64,000 nucleotides of DNA. Origin: Mycolicibacterium frederiksbergense (GTDB lineage: Bacteria; Actinomycetota; Actinomycetes; Mycobacteriales; Mycobacteriaceae). This document shows, one piece after another, positions 54,086 to 62,695 of the stretch. Position 1 is the stretch's first letter. Each line of letters begins with the position of its first letter. Under the pieces are notes generated by a model. That model saw only the letters and a program-made list of their open reading frames with translations. It did not search any database and was not told where the DNA came from. The position numbers were made by a program, and so were the translations under genes. Where the stretch lies: the NCBI RefSeq assembly GCF_029893345.1, contig NZ_JARXVE010000009.1, positions 62,001-126,000 on the forward strand, written 5' to 3'.

Positions 54086-55523
54086 GAGTCCACCCCATGT
54101 TCTGGTAGACCTCCGGGCGCGCCTTCCGCGCGTGTAGGGCCACTGCGATCGCGATCACGACAGTGAGAATATGCAGGTAGGGCAGGCTGTTGATGACCTT
54201 GGAGTCCGTCCCGGTGATGAGCATGAAGTTCGAAAGCGCGAAGTAGGTGATCGCACCGAAGCCGATCATTGCCAGCCCCGGGGCGACCGTGTAAGCCCAA
54301 CCGAACGAGCCCTGGCGTGCGAAGAACACGACCACCGCGAGCGACGTCGTGGTGATGAGCACCATGAGACCGACAGCCCCGAAGCCGGTCAGCGCAGACA
54401 CGAGGTTGGTCAGCGGATCGAGCCCTGCAACGGCGAAGCAGATGACCACGAGCGCCTCGACGACGAAGCCGACGGCACCGGCGACGGTCGGCGACTGGAA
54501 CTGCGGATGCAGCGTCCGCAGTGGGCGAGGCAGAAACCCGTCGCGGCTCAGCGCGAACATGTACCGCGACGCCGCGTTGTGGAACGCCAGCATGCCGGCG
54601 AAACAACTCGTCACGATCAGGATCTCCAGGATGCTGGTCCACGCCGATCCCACGAACTGGTCGCTCAGATCGAACGCGAAGGTGCCGGGGCTCTCGCTCG
54701 CGGCGGCGACGGCGCCGTCCGAGCTGGCCAGGAATGCCCACGACGTCAGGACGAAGAACAGGCCGATGCACGCCATCGCGATGTAGGTGGCTCGCGGGAC
54801 CGTCCGCTCGGGGTCGCGTGCCTCCTCTGCGTAGATCGCCGTACCTTCGAACCCCTGGTAGCACGAGAACGCGAAGATCATGCCCACCCCGACCACGCCC
54901 GGGGCGAATACGTACTCGGGACTGAACGAACTCGCCGGCAAGCTGCTTAGGCCGTTCTTCGCGATGATCGCGACGTCCAGCACGAGCAGGACGATGAGCT
55001 CGAGCACAAGGGCGACGCCGAGCACTCCGGCCGCCAGCGTGATCTTGAAGTAGCCGAGGATGAACGCCACCACAAGGCCGATCAGCGTGTAGATCCACCA
55101 CGGCAGGTCGATGCCGGTGAATTTGTTGACGCTGCCGGAGGCAAAGAAACCCATCGCGCCACCGGTGGCCGAGGCGAGCGCAAGGTAGGCGGTCGTGGCG
55201 ATGTAGGCACCCGCGAGGCCCACCGAGCGACCGAGACCACGGACGATGTAGGCGAAGAACGCCCCCGCGTTGCGGACATACGGCACCATCCGGGTGAAGC
55301 CGACGGCGAACAGCATCATCACCGCCATGACGAACACGTACATCCCCGGCGTGCCGACTCCGACGCCGAGACCGATGGCCAGGGGAAGGATCGCGACGGC
55401 CCCTCCCGCCGGGGCCACGGTCGCCATGACCATGAACACGATGTGCGCGACGTTCAGGCTGCCTTGTGCAAGCTCCGTCTTCCCATGCGTCGGCGATCGC
55501 CCGGTATCTACTCGTTCTGCCAT
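54075..55523 (-). CDS. APC-family amine/amino acid permease
   Basis: A 482-residue transporter with about 12 helices; the first has the unwound glycine stretch (VMATVAPAGGAVAILPLA). CYQGFEGTAIYAEEARDPERTVPRA is the APC middle motif. As part of a cluster with a copper amine oxidase it probably imports the primary amine. Operator motif site 5 is 102 bases upstream. It overlaps the hydrolase-like gene downstream. Confidence 0.87.
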   Translation of the reverse strand: MAERVDTGRSPTHGKTELAQGSLNVAHIVFMVMATVAPAGGAVAILPLAIGLGVGVGTPGMYVFVMAVMMLFAVGFTRMVPYVRNAGAFFAYIVRGLGRSVGLAGAYIATTAYLALASATGGAMGFFASGSVNKFTGIDLPWWIYTLIGLVVAFILGYFKITLAAGVLGVALVLELIVLLVLDVAIIAKNGLSSLPASSFSPEYVFAPGVVGVGMIFAFSCYQGFEGTAIYAEEARDPERTVPRATYIAMACIGLFFVLTSWAFLASSDGAVAAASESPGTFAFDLSDQFVGSAWTSILEILIVTSCFAGMLAFHNAASRYMFALSRDGFLPRPLRTLHPQFQSPTVAGAVGFVVEALVVICFAVAGLDPLTNLVSALTGFGAVGLMVLITTTSLAVVVFFARQGSFGWAYTVAPGLAMIGFGAITYFALSNFMLITGTDSKVINSLPYLHILTVVIAIAVALHARKARPEVYQNMGWTLVD

Positions 55524-55624
55524 GGGAGAACTCCTCTCCTCGGACGGCCGCGGGCCGTAGGGGTCAACAGTGCGTCGATCAGCGGACAGTGTGCGGAGAA
55601 GTTCCCGGCGTGGCCAATGTCACG

Positions 55625-55637
55625 GTTCGCTCAGCGA
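55625..55637. promoter_or_regulatory. island operator motif, site 5
   Basis: GTTCGCTCAGCGA contains a perfect TCGCT-C-AGCGA palindrome. It lies between the end of the EamA gene (55655) and the permease start (55523), in the promoter position of the permease. Confidence 0.6.
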
Positions 55638-55654
55638 CACGTTCCGGTCACGCT

Positions 55655-56491
55655 TCACCCGAGCGCGAGCAGCGCGACACCGGCGAAGGCGACGACTGCA
55701 CCGATCTGCTGCACCCGCTGCATGCGCTCGCGGAGCACCCAGAATGCAAGCAGCACCGTGACGATGGGATACAGCGACGCCACGACGCCGACCAGGCTCA
55801 CCAGCCCCAGCGTCGTTGCGTGTGCGAGCAGCAGGATCCCAGACACGTCGATCGCGCCGATCGCGAGGGTCACCAGGGCGAGCCACCGGCGCGGGACGTC
55901 GGCAAACGCCTGTCGGTGACGCAGCAGGGCTGGGACGGTCAAGACCACCACCGTGAGCTTCAGGATCAACACCGTCCACGCGATGCCACCCGGTGCTGCC
56001 TCGGCGATGAACACCGTGGCGGACCCGAAGCCGGCTCCGGCGATGACGGCGAGCGCGATGGACCGGCCCGCGACCCGCCCGGAAAGCTCGGGTCCAGACG
56101 CCAGCACCACGCCCGCGATGCCGAGCGCCGCTCCCCCGACGGCAAGGCGCGACGGCGCCTCGCCGCGGAGGGCGAGCCCCCATAGGACCGGGACCAGCAC
56201 GCCTAGGGCACTGATGGGCGCCACGACACCCATCGTCCCGACCGAAAGAGCCGAGTAGAACGAGACGAGACCCAGCACCATGCAGACTCCGGCGCCGACC
56301 GCCCACATCAAATCGGCAGGGTGCTCACTGCCGGGCCGGGTCACAAGGACGACCCCGACGGCGACCGCGAGCCCCGCCGACTGCGAGACAGCGACGACGA
56401 CGACGGCAGGCAGGCGTCGACTCGCGATGCCGCCCAAGAAGTCTGCGAACCCGCCGCACGCCGAGGCGAGCAACGCGAACAGCACCGCCAT
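55655..56491 (-). CDS. EamA/DMT-family transporter
   Basis: A 278-residue membrane protein with ten predicted helices in two EamA repeats (second repeat from about residue 145). The ATG at 56491 has GGAGG 6 bases upstream. DMT proteins export amino acids or other metabolites, some import. It follows the hydratase gene by 55 bases on the same strand, so it probably shares its promoter. Confidence 0.83.
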   Translation of the reverse strand: MAVLFALLASACGGFADFLGGIASRRLPAVVVVAVSQSAGLAVAVGVVLVTRPGSEHPADLMWAVGAGVCMVLGLVSFYSALSVGTMGVVAPISALGVLVPVLWGLALRGEAPSRLAVGGAALGIAGVVLASGPELSGRVAGRSIALAVIAGAGFGSATVFIAEAAPGGIAWTVLILKLTVVVLTVPALLRHRQAFADVPRRWLALVTLAIGAIDVSGILLLAHATTLGLVSLVGVVASLYPIVTVLLAFWVLRERMQRVQQIGAVVAFAGVALLALG

Positions 56492-56546
56492 GTGCACCTC
56501 CTGCACCGGTGATCTTGGCCGACCGCGAGGACCGGCGAGCCCAGGG

Positions 56547-57335
56547 TCAGGCGAAGTCGACCGAGACCGACCCGAGACCGTGTAGCGTCGCGCTCACCCG
56601 TTGGCCGGCCATGACTGAACGCATAGGGCCGAGGGCCCCGGACAAAACGACCTGCCCCGCACGCAGCGGCTCACCGAACTCGCGCGCCGTCTGTGCGAGC
56701 CACACGACCGCCTCAACCGGGTCGCCGAGACACGCGGCACCGTTGCCCTCCGAGACCTGCTCCCCGTCGATCGATAGCGTCATCTCGACGGCATCCGGCG
56801 CGACCTCATCGAGGGTGGCGCGGCGCGAACCGAGTACGTAGGCGCCCGCCGACGCGTTGTCGGCCACGGTGTCGCCAAAGCTGATGTCCCAGTCCCGGAT
56901 ACGGCTGCCACAGACCTCGAGAGCCGCGACGACGTAGCCGGTCGCCGCCCGCACCTGCGCGGCGTCGAGCGGGCCGTCGTCGAGGTCCTCCGCAAGCACG
57001 AACGCGATCTCGGCCTCGACGCGGGGCTGCATGACGTGGCTCGTCGTGATGGTGTCGCCGCTGCGGTAGGCCATCGAGTCCAGCAGCACGCCGAAATCCG
57101 GCCGGTCCACGCCGAGCTGCTGCTGCACCGCAGCCGAGGTGAGCCCGATCTTGCGGCCGATGACCTTCGCGCCGCGGTCGACCCGGCGCGCCGTAACGGC
57201 GTCTTGGACGGCATAGGCGGCGGCGAGGTCGTCGCGGCCGATCAGGTCACGGACCGGGTCGCACGGTTCTCCGGTGACTGCTGCGTGCTCGAGCCGGCGC
57301 GCGGCAGCGTCGATGGTCTCCTGGTTGACGGTCAC
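56547..57335 (-). CDS. mhpD: 2-keto-4-pentenoate hydratase, MhpD family
   Basis: A 262-residue member of the fumarylacetoacetate hydrolase superfamily. It hydrates 2-hydroxypenta-2,4-dienoate to 4-hydroxy-2-oxovalerate. The metal-binding glutamates lie in PRVEAEIAFVLAEDL and AALEVCGSRI; VIGRKIGLTSAAVQQQLG is the N-terminal block of MhpD/DmpE. A GTG at 57335 starts it. It provides the substrate of the aldolase encoded 22 kb away at the other end of the island and completes the lower pathway. Confidence 0.93.
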   Translation of the reverse strand: MTVNQETIDAAARRLEHAAVTGEPCDPVRDLIGRDDLAAAYAVQDAVTARRVDRGAKVIGRKIGLTSAAVQQQLGVDRPDFGVLLDSMAYRSGDTITTSHVMQPRVEAEIAFVLAEDLDDGPLDAAQVRAATGYVVAALEVCGSRIRDWDISFGDTVADNASAGAYVLGSRRATLDEVAPDAVEMTLSIDGEQVSEGNGAACLGDPVEAVVWLAQTAREFGEPLRAGQVVLSGALGPMRSVMAGQRVSATLHGLGSVSVDFA

Positions 57336-57378
57336 CCCGACACCTTCGTGTGCAGGCGATCTCAGGACAACGGCGTCG

Positions 57379-57391
57379 TTTCGCTCAGCGG
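57379..57391. promoter_or_regulatory. island operator motif, site 6
   Basis: TTTCGCTCAGCGG lies 44 bases before the hydratase start, in the 147-base gap at the right border of the island. Confidence 0.58.
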
Positions 57392-57482
57392 TCCCGCGCC
57401 GGCGATCCGTCTGTGAATGTCGGATTTTCCAGGATCTCGGTGGAACGACTCGAATTTCTTTCGTGCCATTGACAATTCGGCA

Positions 57483-57782
57483 CTAACTGAGCATTTTGGA
57501 GCCCAGCAGAAAGAAGCCGGTCAGGCACAGGCCGCAGGCCAGCACGATCGCCGGCATCAGCACCATATGGTCGAGCTCGTCGGGCTCGAACACCTCGTCG
57601 TCCTGAATCGCCCCGAACAGCACCCGCGCGAATCTGGTCCGACGGAATGCGTACAGCCGCCGTCGTGTCTGATCCGACTTCGCCCGGCGACCGATGAACA
57701 ACCGCAGCCCCACCCCGACCGCGAACACCACCCCAGCCGCTGCCAATAGCAGCGAACCCACGATCACCTGCGGACTCGGCAA
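57483..57782 (-). CDS. two-helix membrane protein, Rv0401-like
   Basis: A 99-residue protein with helices at about residues 7-30 and 74-95 and a basic loop between (GRRAKSDQTRRRLYAFRRTRFARV). Size, layout and place next to the Rv0402-Rv0406 locus fit M. tuberculosis Rv0401, so it marks the return to backbone. Function unknown. It follows the GNAT gene by 8 bases on the same strand. Confidence 0.65.
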   Translation of the reverse strand: MPSPQVIVGSLLLAAAGVVFAVGVGLRLFIGRRAKSDQTRRRLYAFRRTRFARVLFGAIQDDEVFEPDELDHMVLMPAIVLACGLCLTGFFLLGSKMLS

Positions 57783-57790
57783 ACACCCCC

Positions 57791-58297
57791 CTAGTGTTGG
57801 GCGATCAGTTCCTTCACGAATGCGATCGGGAACACAGCACCCTCCCCCTCGGCCGGTAGCGGGCCAGCCAGCCGGGTATAGCCCGCCGAGGTATACAGCG
57901 CCTCGGCTTCGGGCTGCAGGTGACCCGTGGTCAAGTACACCCGACGGTACCCGCGTGCGGCGATTTCCCGTTCCAGGTGCGCCAGCAGCGCCCTGCCGAA
58001 TCCGCGCTGACGATGATGGCTGTCGGTCCAGATGCGTTTGAGTTCGGCGGTCTCACCATCGAACCGCTCGAACGCGCCACCGGTCACCGGCACGCCGTCG
58101 AGCAGTCCGATGAACAGACCGCCGGCCGGCGGCGCGAATCCGCCGTCGGGCTGCTTGCACAACCAGGTCATCATCAGCTGGGGTGTGCCGCCATAACGTT
58201 CCGAGTACTCCACCGCCAGCTCCGCCAGCAGTGGCGCGGCCAGCGCGTCATCCAGACCGACCGGCACGAAGTTCAGGCGATTCACGGAGGTAGACAT
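57791..58297 (-). CDS. GNAT-family N-acetyltransferase
   Basis: A 168-residue acetyltransferase. The acetyl-CoA loop RQRGFGRALLAHLERE (Q/R-x-x-G-x-G/A) is at about residue 103, followed by YLTTGHLQPEAEALYTSAGYTRL. The ATG at 58297 is used since the upstream ATG has no ribosome site. The acceptor is not known. It is divergent from the AraC gene. Confidence 0.83.
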   Translation of the reverse strand: MSTSVNRLNFVPVGLDDALAAPLLAELAVEYSERYGGTPQLMMTWLCKQPDGGFAPPAGGLFIGLLDGVPVTGGAFERFDGETAELKRIWTDSHHRQRGFGRALLAHLEREIAARGYRRVYLTTGHLQPEAEALYTSAGYTRLAGPLPAEGEGAVFPIAFVKELIAQH

Positions 58298-58502
58298 CAC
58301 CACGTTTGTATACCCACAGCGCAATCAACGCAGAATTTGCCGCGCAATTCCGCATCTCACTCACCGTGATTCGAATTGTCGTGACAACCGCGGCGCCGGA
58401 TGTGGTTAGGGTGGTGCACGGATGGCCTCACGAATTTGGGACGGAAGTCGCGCGCGCAGCACCCGTACGGTGCTGTCGAATACTCACGCGTCGGTAGCCG
58501 GT

Positions 58503-59276
58503 ATGGCCTTCAGGTTCGTTTCCGAGCAGATCACCGCACCAACCGATTGGTGCTTCGAGGAACCGCATCACGTCATCGTCGTGCACCGCAGCGGGCAGTT
58601 GAAGTCCCTGGAGGTTGTCTTCGACCGCGGGCCGTCCGGCCAGGCGGTGCCCCAGGTCGGCGATGTCTGGGTGATCCCGGCCGGGCACCGCTACGCGGCG
58701 CTGGCCTTCGGCGACACCGTGCAGTTTTGCGAGCTCGCTGTTCCGACGGCCGCGCTGGCAGAGCGTGACCTCGCGCCGCGCATCCGGTGTCGCGATCCGC
58801 TCGTGCATCAGGTGATCGAACGGATGAGCACGGTGATCGACCGCACCGATGTCGCCAGCCGGCTGCTGACCGAATCACTGGCCGAGGCGCTGCGGCTACA
58901 CCTCAGCGACCAGTTCGCCACCACCAACCCCCGCGACCAGCGACGCCCCCGCCTGGACCAGGCCGTGTGCGACGGTCTGCTGGAATACCTCGAATACAAC
59001 CTCGACTCCGAGATCACCCTGGGCAACCTGGCTGCCCATGTGGATATGACGATTGCCGAGTTCTCCGTCGCGTTCACCGAGACTTTTCACACCACGCCGT
59101 ATCAGTTCGTCCTCGATCGGCGCATTCAACGGGCCAAGACCCTGCTCACCACCTCCGACCTGTCCATCACGGAAACAAGTGCAGCCGTGGGATTTTCGAC
59201 GCCGAGCCACTTCACCACGACCTTCAAGAACCGAGTCGGGGTGACACCGAGCGCGTATCGGCGCAACGCCCTCTAG
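58503..59276 (+). CDS. AraC-family transcriptional regulator
   Basis: A 257-residue regulator. The C-terminal third has two helix-turn-helix units (ITLGNLAAHVDMTIAEFSVAFTETFHTTPYQFVLDRR and SITETSAAVGFSTPSHFTTTFKNRVGVTPSAYRR). The N-terminal part is a cupin-like sensor domain. An ATG at 58422 would add 27 residues without family look, so I prefer 58503. It is divergent from the GNAT gene; target unknown. Confidence 0.83.
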   Translation: MAFRFVSEQITAPTDWCFEEPHHVIVVHRSGQLKSLEVVFDRGPSGQAVPQVGDVWVIPAGHRYAALAFGDTVQFCELAVPTAALAERDLAPRIRCRDPLVHQVIERMSTVIDRTDVASRLLTESLAEALRLHLSDQFATTNPRDQRRPRLDQAVCDGLLEYLEYNLDSEITLGNLAAHVDMTIAEFSVAFTETFHTTPYQFVLDRRIQRAKTLLTTSDLSITETSAAVGFSTPSHFTTTFKNRVGVTPSAYRRNAL

Positions 59277-59309
59277 GAACGCCGGTCAGGGAAACACTCT
59301 GCCCACGGA

Positions 59310-59495
59310 GCGGACGCCGTTATCTCTGATCTGCAGGCCGAGGGATACATCGTCAATGTCAACTGGCTCAACGGGGCCAGCACGCAGATGTCGGACTGCA
59401 CCGTGGTCAGGGTCAACAACCCCTCTTCAAATCCCGAGCAGATGCCAGGTGACAACGTCTATGTCGATGTCACCTGTCCGAACAACCTGTACTAG
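59310..59495 (+). pseudogene. fragment of a small secreted mycobacterial protein
   Basis: A 61-residue frame without start codon or signal peptide, beginning ADAVISDLQAEGYIVNVNW and ending VYVDVTCPNNLY. It looks like the mature part of a family of short exported mycobacterial proteins with one disulfide (Cys in SDCTVV and in VTCPN). The upstream part is missing, cut off right behind the AraC stop. I read it as a truncated gene. Confidence 0.45.
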
Positions 59496-59528
59496 CGATC
59501 CTTCCGGCCCCGCCCTTGCAGGCGGCAG

Positions 59529-59756
59529 CTACACCGCCGCGCCATTCACGTACATAGCGTTCATTGAGGCCGGTGCCTCGGCGATCTCACCGCTACTTGC
59601 CGGCGGCAGCTTCGCCATCGTGTCGAACAGTCCGGTCTGGTGGCCGAGGCTCATCAGCAGGACCAAGCCTGCGCCGTCGATCGCCGAGGCGATCCGTTCG
59701 GAGAAGTCTTCAACCGTCTCTGTAATTGCTTGCTGACCACTGCCATTTGCCATCAC
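59529..59756 (-). pseudogene. N-terminal fragment of a SAM methyltransferase
   Basis: A 75-residue frame. VLLMSLGHQTGLFDTMAKLPPASSGEIAEA is the N-terminal domain of a common mycobacterial class I methyltransferase family, which is normally about 350 residues. The reading ends at a stop after MYVNGAAV and no methyltransferase core follows, so it is a leftover. Confidence 0.5.
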
Positions 59757-60110
59757 GCCCGGCTAGGCTACGCCAGCCGTCTTGCAGCCGTTGCCACCAC
59801 GGCGACGACGGACCACAGATGCGACAGCCCCCAACATGACACACGCGATCGAATCTCTGAATTACCAATCACTCGAAGTGACCAAGACCCGGCGGCGACT
59901 TCCCGCGCGGAAACGTCGTTTAGCAGCTACTACACCCGCAGCGAGTTCAACTGATCGGGTGGTACTAGCGCCTATCGTCGCAGCACCCGGGTCAATACGG
60001 AAGTGGTTTAGAGCCCATCGAGTCCCGGAGGTATGAGCTTCAATTGGTGCGCATACGGGCGATCGCCAGCCGATAATATTGGCTGCGAGGACGTAGCTAG
60101 AGGGGGCGCG
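59757..60110. other. 354-base intergenic region
   Basis: No convincing gene is seen. The right part is less GC-rich and contains GATAATATTGGC about 45 bases before the EspC-like start, possibly a promoter -10 element, with AGAGGGGG just before the ATG. Nothing else is clear. Confidence 0.4.
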
Positions 60111-60425
60111 ATGCCAAAATCAAATGAGCCGTTGAAAGTCGATCCAACCGAGTTGCATCTGACGGCGGACCAAATAGATGGGCACTCGGCTGAATTCCTC
60201 GACGGTCACCAGTCGACGCATTGGCAGGCAAGTCAGACACGTTTGGGGTCTGGCCTTGCCGGCGGGGCGTTGCCGGCGATGCTTGCGGAGTGGGAGGCCG
60301 ACGGTGCCCGTTTTAATAAGCACTTCACGGGACACGCCGAGGGACACCGCGTGGCGGCGACTCGATACGTCGGGACCGATACAGACAATGCCGAGGTAAT
60401 CAGCGACGCCGGCTCCGAGCTGTGA
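60111..60425 (+). CDS. EspC-like ESX-secretion associated protein
   Basis: A 104-residue helical protein. The N-terminal KVDPTELHLTADQIDGHSAEF and the C-terminal RVAATRYVGTDTDNAEVI fit the DUF2580/EspC group; YVGTD gives the YxxxD type VII export signal. An ATG at 60111 with AGAGGGGG upstream is preferred over a start at 60033. The gene for a large WXG-like protein starts 9 bases later, the usual arrangement of a co-secreted pair. Confidence 0.7.
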   Translation: MPKSNEPLKVDPTELHLTADQIDGHSAEFLDGHQSTHWQASQTRLGSGLAGGALPAMLAEWEADGARFNKHFTGHAEGHRVAATRYVGTDTDNAEVISDAGSEL

Positions 60426-60434
60426 GCTGGCAGC

Positions 60435-61943
60435 ATGCCTTTGCCATTAAGCGAACTGAAGGATTGGTATAGCGAGATCGGCGACCTAGCGAAAGCTACA
60501 CGCGAGGCAGTCGGTAACCACTCGAAGGCAGCTGAGTTCTACCGCTCACTGAACACTGCCTCAACGTGGGAAGGCGAGGGAGGAGACGCCGCCAGGGCCG
60601 CGATGGAGGCGACCGCGCAGAACCACGACGCAACAGCGGAGAATCTGCGCAATGCAGCTGGGGGTATGGAGGACGCCGCACACGACGCCGAGGATATTTC
60701 CAAGAAGGTCAAGGACATCCTCGACTATGCCGCCGAGCAACCCGCAGTCGAGATCAACGAGTCCACGAACCAGGTGATCTCGCCTGACACCAGCCATTTG
60801 ACCGAGGAGGCCGCCGAGAAAGTCGCCTCAAAGGTCGCAGGCTTGGAGTCGGATATAGCTGCAGTATTGGCAGATGCCGATTTGGTGGACGCCGACCTCG
60901 CGCGCGACATCGCCACGGCTACGGGCACCACGCCGCCCGACGTAAACGGCGGAGCGTCGGACGGCCGGGCGAAGCCCGATGATCCCGCCGCCACAGCCCA
61001 GCGGTACGACCAGTCCGGGCAGCGGGCGAAGGACCAAGCCGTCGTCGACAAGGCGAACGCTGAGGGCAGGACCTCAACTTCTCCCGGCATGGTCGGCCAG
61101 CCAAGTCATTTGACCGGCGAAGAGGCCGACGCGGCTGCCCGCCTGCGCGACTATAAGACCATCACCGAGCCGAACAGTCACACCGCTATTCACGGTGGTG
61201 AAAAGGCACGCCGTTTGGCAGCTGAACGACTCGATGACCACCGCATGTCACAGTTCACCGGCCCTCTAGCGAAGGACACCGTTGTCGGGGGTGATGCCCG
61301 TACCCGAGCGCAGACCAGGCTCGACATGCAGCATGCCCTCGAGAACGGTCAACTGGCCGCACATCCTGGGTTTATGACACCGGACGACGCAACCCGGCTT
61401 ATGGACCGACTGGAAGTCGAGGGCCGCGCGCGCGTGCTCACCCAAATCACGAACGACCTGGAACACTTCGGGGTCTCGCATGACGGGGCGAAGGCTGCCG
61501 TTGAGGAGATCAAAAACGGGAAGTCTCCCGATCAAGTCATCAAAGAAGCAACAGGAGGCCTTGCGACCCAGGCCAGCAATTTGGGCGAAGGCGCCAAGGC
61601 TCATGGTCGTGCTATGCCCGGCGGCGAACACTGGGGCAAAGCCCCAGTGTGGTCACACGCCGACGCTGAAGCACTCAAGGGCTTCGGTTCGAAGCTAGGT
61701 AACTTTGGCACCGCGATAGATGCTGTAATCACGGTCAACGATATGTTGCACGGCGCACCTGTCGGCGAAGAGCTTGCAGAATTTGGCGGGCGAACTGGCG
61801 GAACGATGCTTGGCGGATGGGCAGCCGGTGCAGCGTGGGGCAGTCTCGTCGGACCGGAGGGCACACTTGTCGTCGGGTTCCTTGGCGCGATGGCCGGCGG
61901 CATCTGGGGAGAAAAAGCTGTCGACTGGATGATGGGTAAATAA
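60435..61943 (+). CDS. WXG-like large type VII effector candidate with glycine-zipper C-terminus
   Basis: A 502-residue protein. Residues 1-100 are a helical hairpin with the turn TASTWEGEGGDAARAAM, of WXG100 type; a long polar Ala/Asp/Glu-rich helical middle follows. The last 55 residues are hydrophobic and glycine-spaced (GGTMLGGWAAGAAWGSLVG, then GFLGAMAGGIWGEKA), like membrane-inserting glycine zippers. No enzymatic motif is recognised. The neighbours are an EspC-like protein and a multi-helix membrane protein, as expected for a secreted toxin with its partner and immunity protein; this role is inference. Confidence 0.65.
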   Translation: MPLPLSELKDWYSEIGDLAKATREAVGNHSKAAEFYRSLNTASTWEGEGGDAARAAMEATAQNHDATAENLRNAAGGMEDAAHDAEDISKKVKDILDYAAEQPAVEINESTNQVISPDTSHLTEEAAEKVASKVAGLESDIAAVLADADLVDADLARDIATATGTTPPDVNGGASDGRAKPDDPAATAQRYDQSGQRAKDQAVVDKANAEGRTSTSPGMVGQPSHLTGEEADAAARLRDYKTITEPNSHTAIHGGEKARRLAAERLDDHRMSQFTGPLAKDTVVGGDARTRAQTRLDMQHALENGQLAAHPGFMTPDDATRLMDRLEVEGRARVLTQITNDLEHFGVSHDGAKAAVEEIKNGKSPDQVIKEATGGLATQASNLGEGAKAHGRAMPGGEHWGKAPVWSHADAEALKGFGSKLGNFGTAIDAVITVNDMLHGAPVGEELAEFGGRTGGTMLGGWAAGAAWGSLVGPEGTLVVGFLGAMAGGIWGEKAVDWMMGK

Positions 61944-61947
61944 GCGA

Positions 61948-62655
61948 ATGTCAGATGCATGTTTTGCAATCCTTGTCGCCGCCGTGGCGGTGGCGCTTAT
62001 CCAGCAGTTCTTCGATCACAGTCGCAGCTCTCAGCGTCGCATCTACTGGGGATGCACCAGCATCGGGGCTGTAGCCGCGTTTCTCGCGCCATATCCTGAT
62101 TGGCAGAAGGGAGTCGGAATCGGCCTATTTTTCGTCGGGGCAATGGCGGCAGCGGCGTACGGATACACCCCATACCTCAAGATCCGCGGCAAGGTATACG
62201 CACTCAACGCGGTCGACAGCCAACCGGATCTCGACGACAAGCCCGCCGAAACCGCCTTAGACACAAATGATCACGGCGAGAGTGATCCGGCACCCGACTC
62301 TTACAGCGGCCTTCTAACAGCTAGGAAGATGTGGTGGGTACTGACCGTGCTCATGCTCATCGCCGCAATTAATGTCTGGATCTTTATCGAAAGCGGAGGT
62401 AAAGACTGGGTGGCGGGCGCCGCAATGGTTTTGATCATTTTCTTCGCAGTCATCCTGGGGCTTGGTGACGCCAGCTGGGGTTATGGCATCGCGCGTGGTC
62501 AAAAAGTGCAGTTCGCGATCGCGACCATCATTACCGCCGGTACATTTGCAGTCATTTACCTCATTGCGTACTGGATCGGGAAGCGTAAACCAGTGCACCG
62601 CAAGCAATCCATGGAGTATCGAGCCCATCCCCGACACCAGCGCGAAGCGGATTAA
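61948..62655 (+). CDS. multi-spanning membrane protein, possible immunity protein
   Basis: A 235-residue protein with about six hydrophobic segments (residues 5-18, 32-46, 53-70, 130-148, 155-172, 185-206), a long acidic loop between the third and fourth, and a basic tail. It starts 4 bases after the stop of the effector candidate. It does not match a family I know. Tight linkage behind a protein with a membrane-active end suggests that it protects the membrane of the producer. Confidence 0.55.
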   Translation: MSDACFAILVAAVAVALIQQFFDHSRSSQRRIYWGCTSIGAVAAFLAPYPDWQKGVGIGLFFVGAMAAAAYGYTPYLKIRGKVYALNAVDSQPDLDDKPAETALDTNDHGESDPAPDSYSGLLTARKMWWVLTVLMLIAAINVWIFIESGGKDWVAGAAMVLIIFFAVILGLGDASWGYGIARGQKVQFAIATIITAGTFAVIYLIAYWIGKRKPVHRKQSMEYRAHPRHQREAD

Positions 62656-62695
62656 CACCGCTTGCACCCAGGCCTCACCAACCCCCTGCCCAGCG

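Noticed and set aside
29698..57400. Integrative element with integrase or attachment sites around the catabolic island
   Set aside because: No integrase gene, tRNA or direct repeats at the borders; the island shows only metabolic, transport and regulatory genes.
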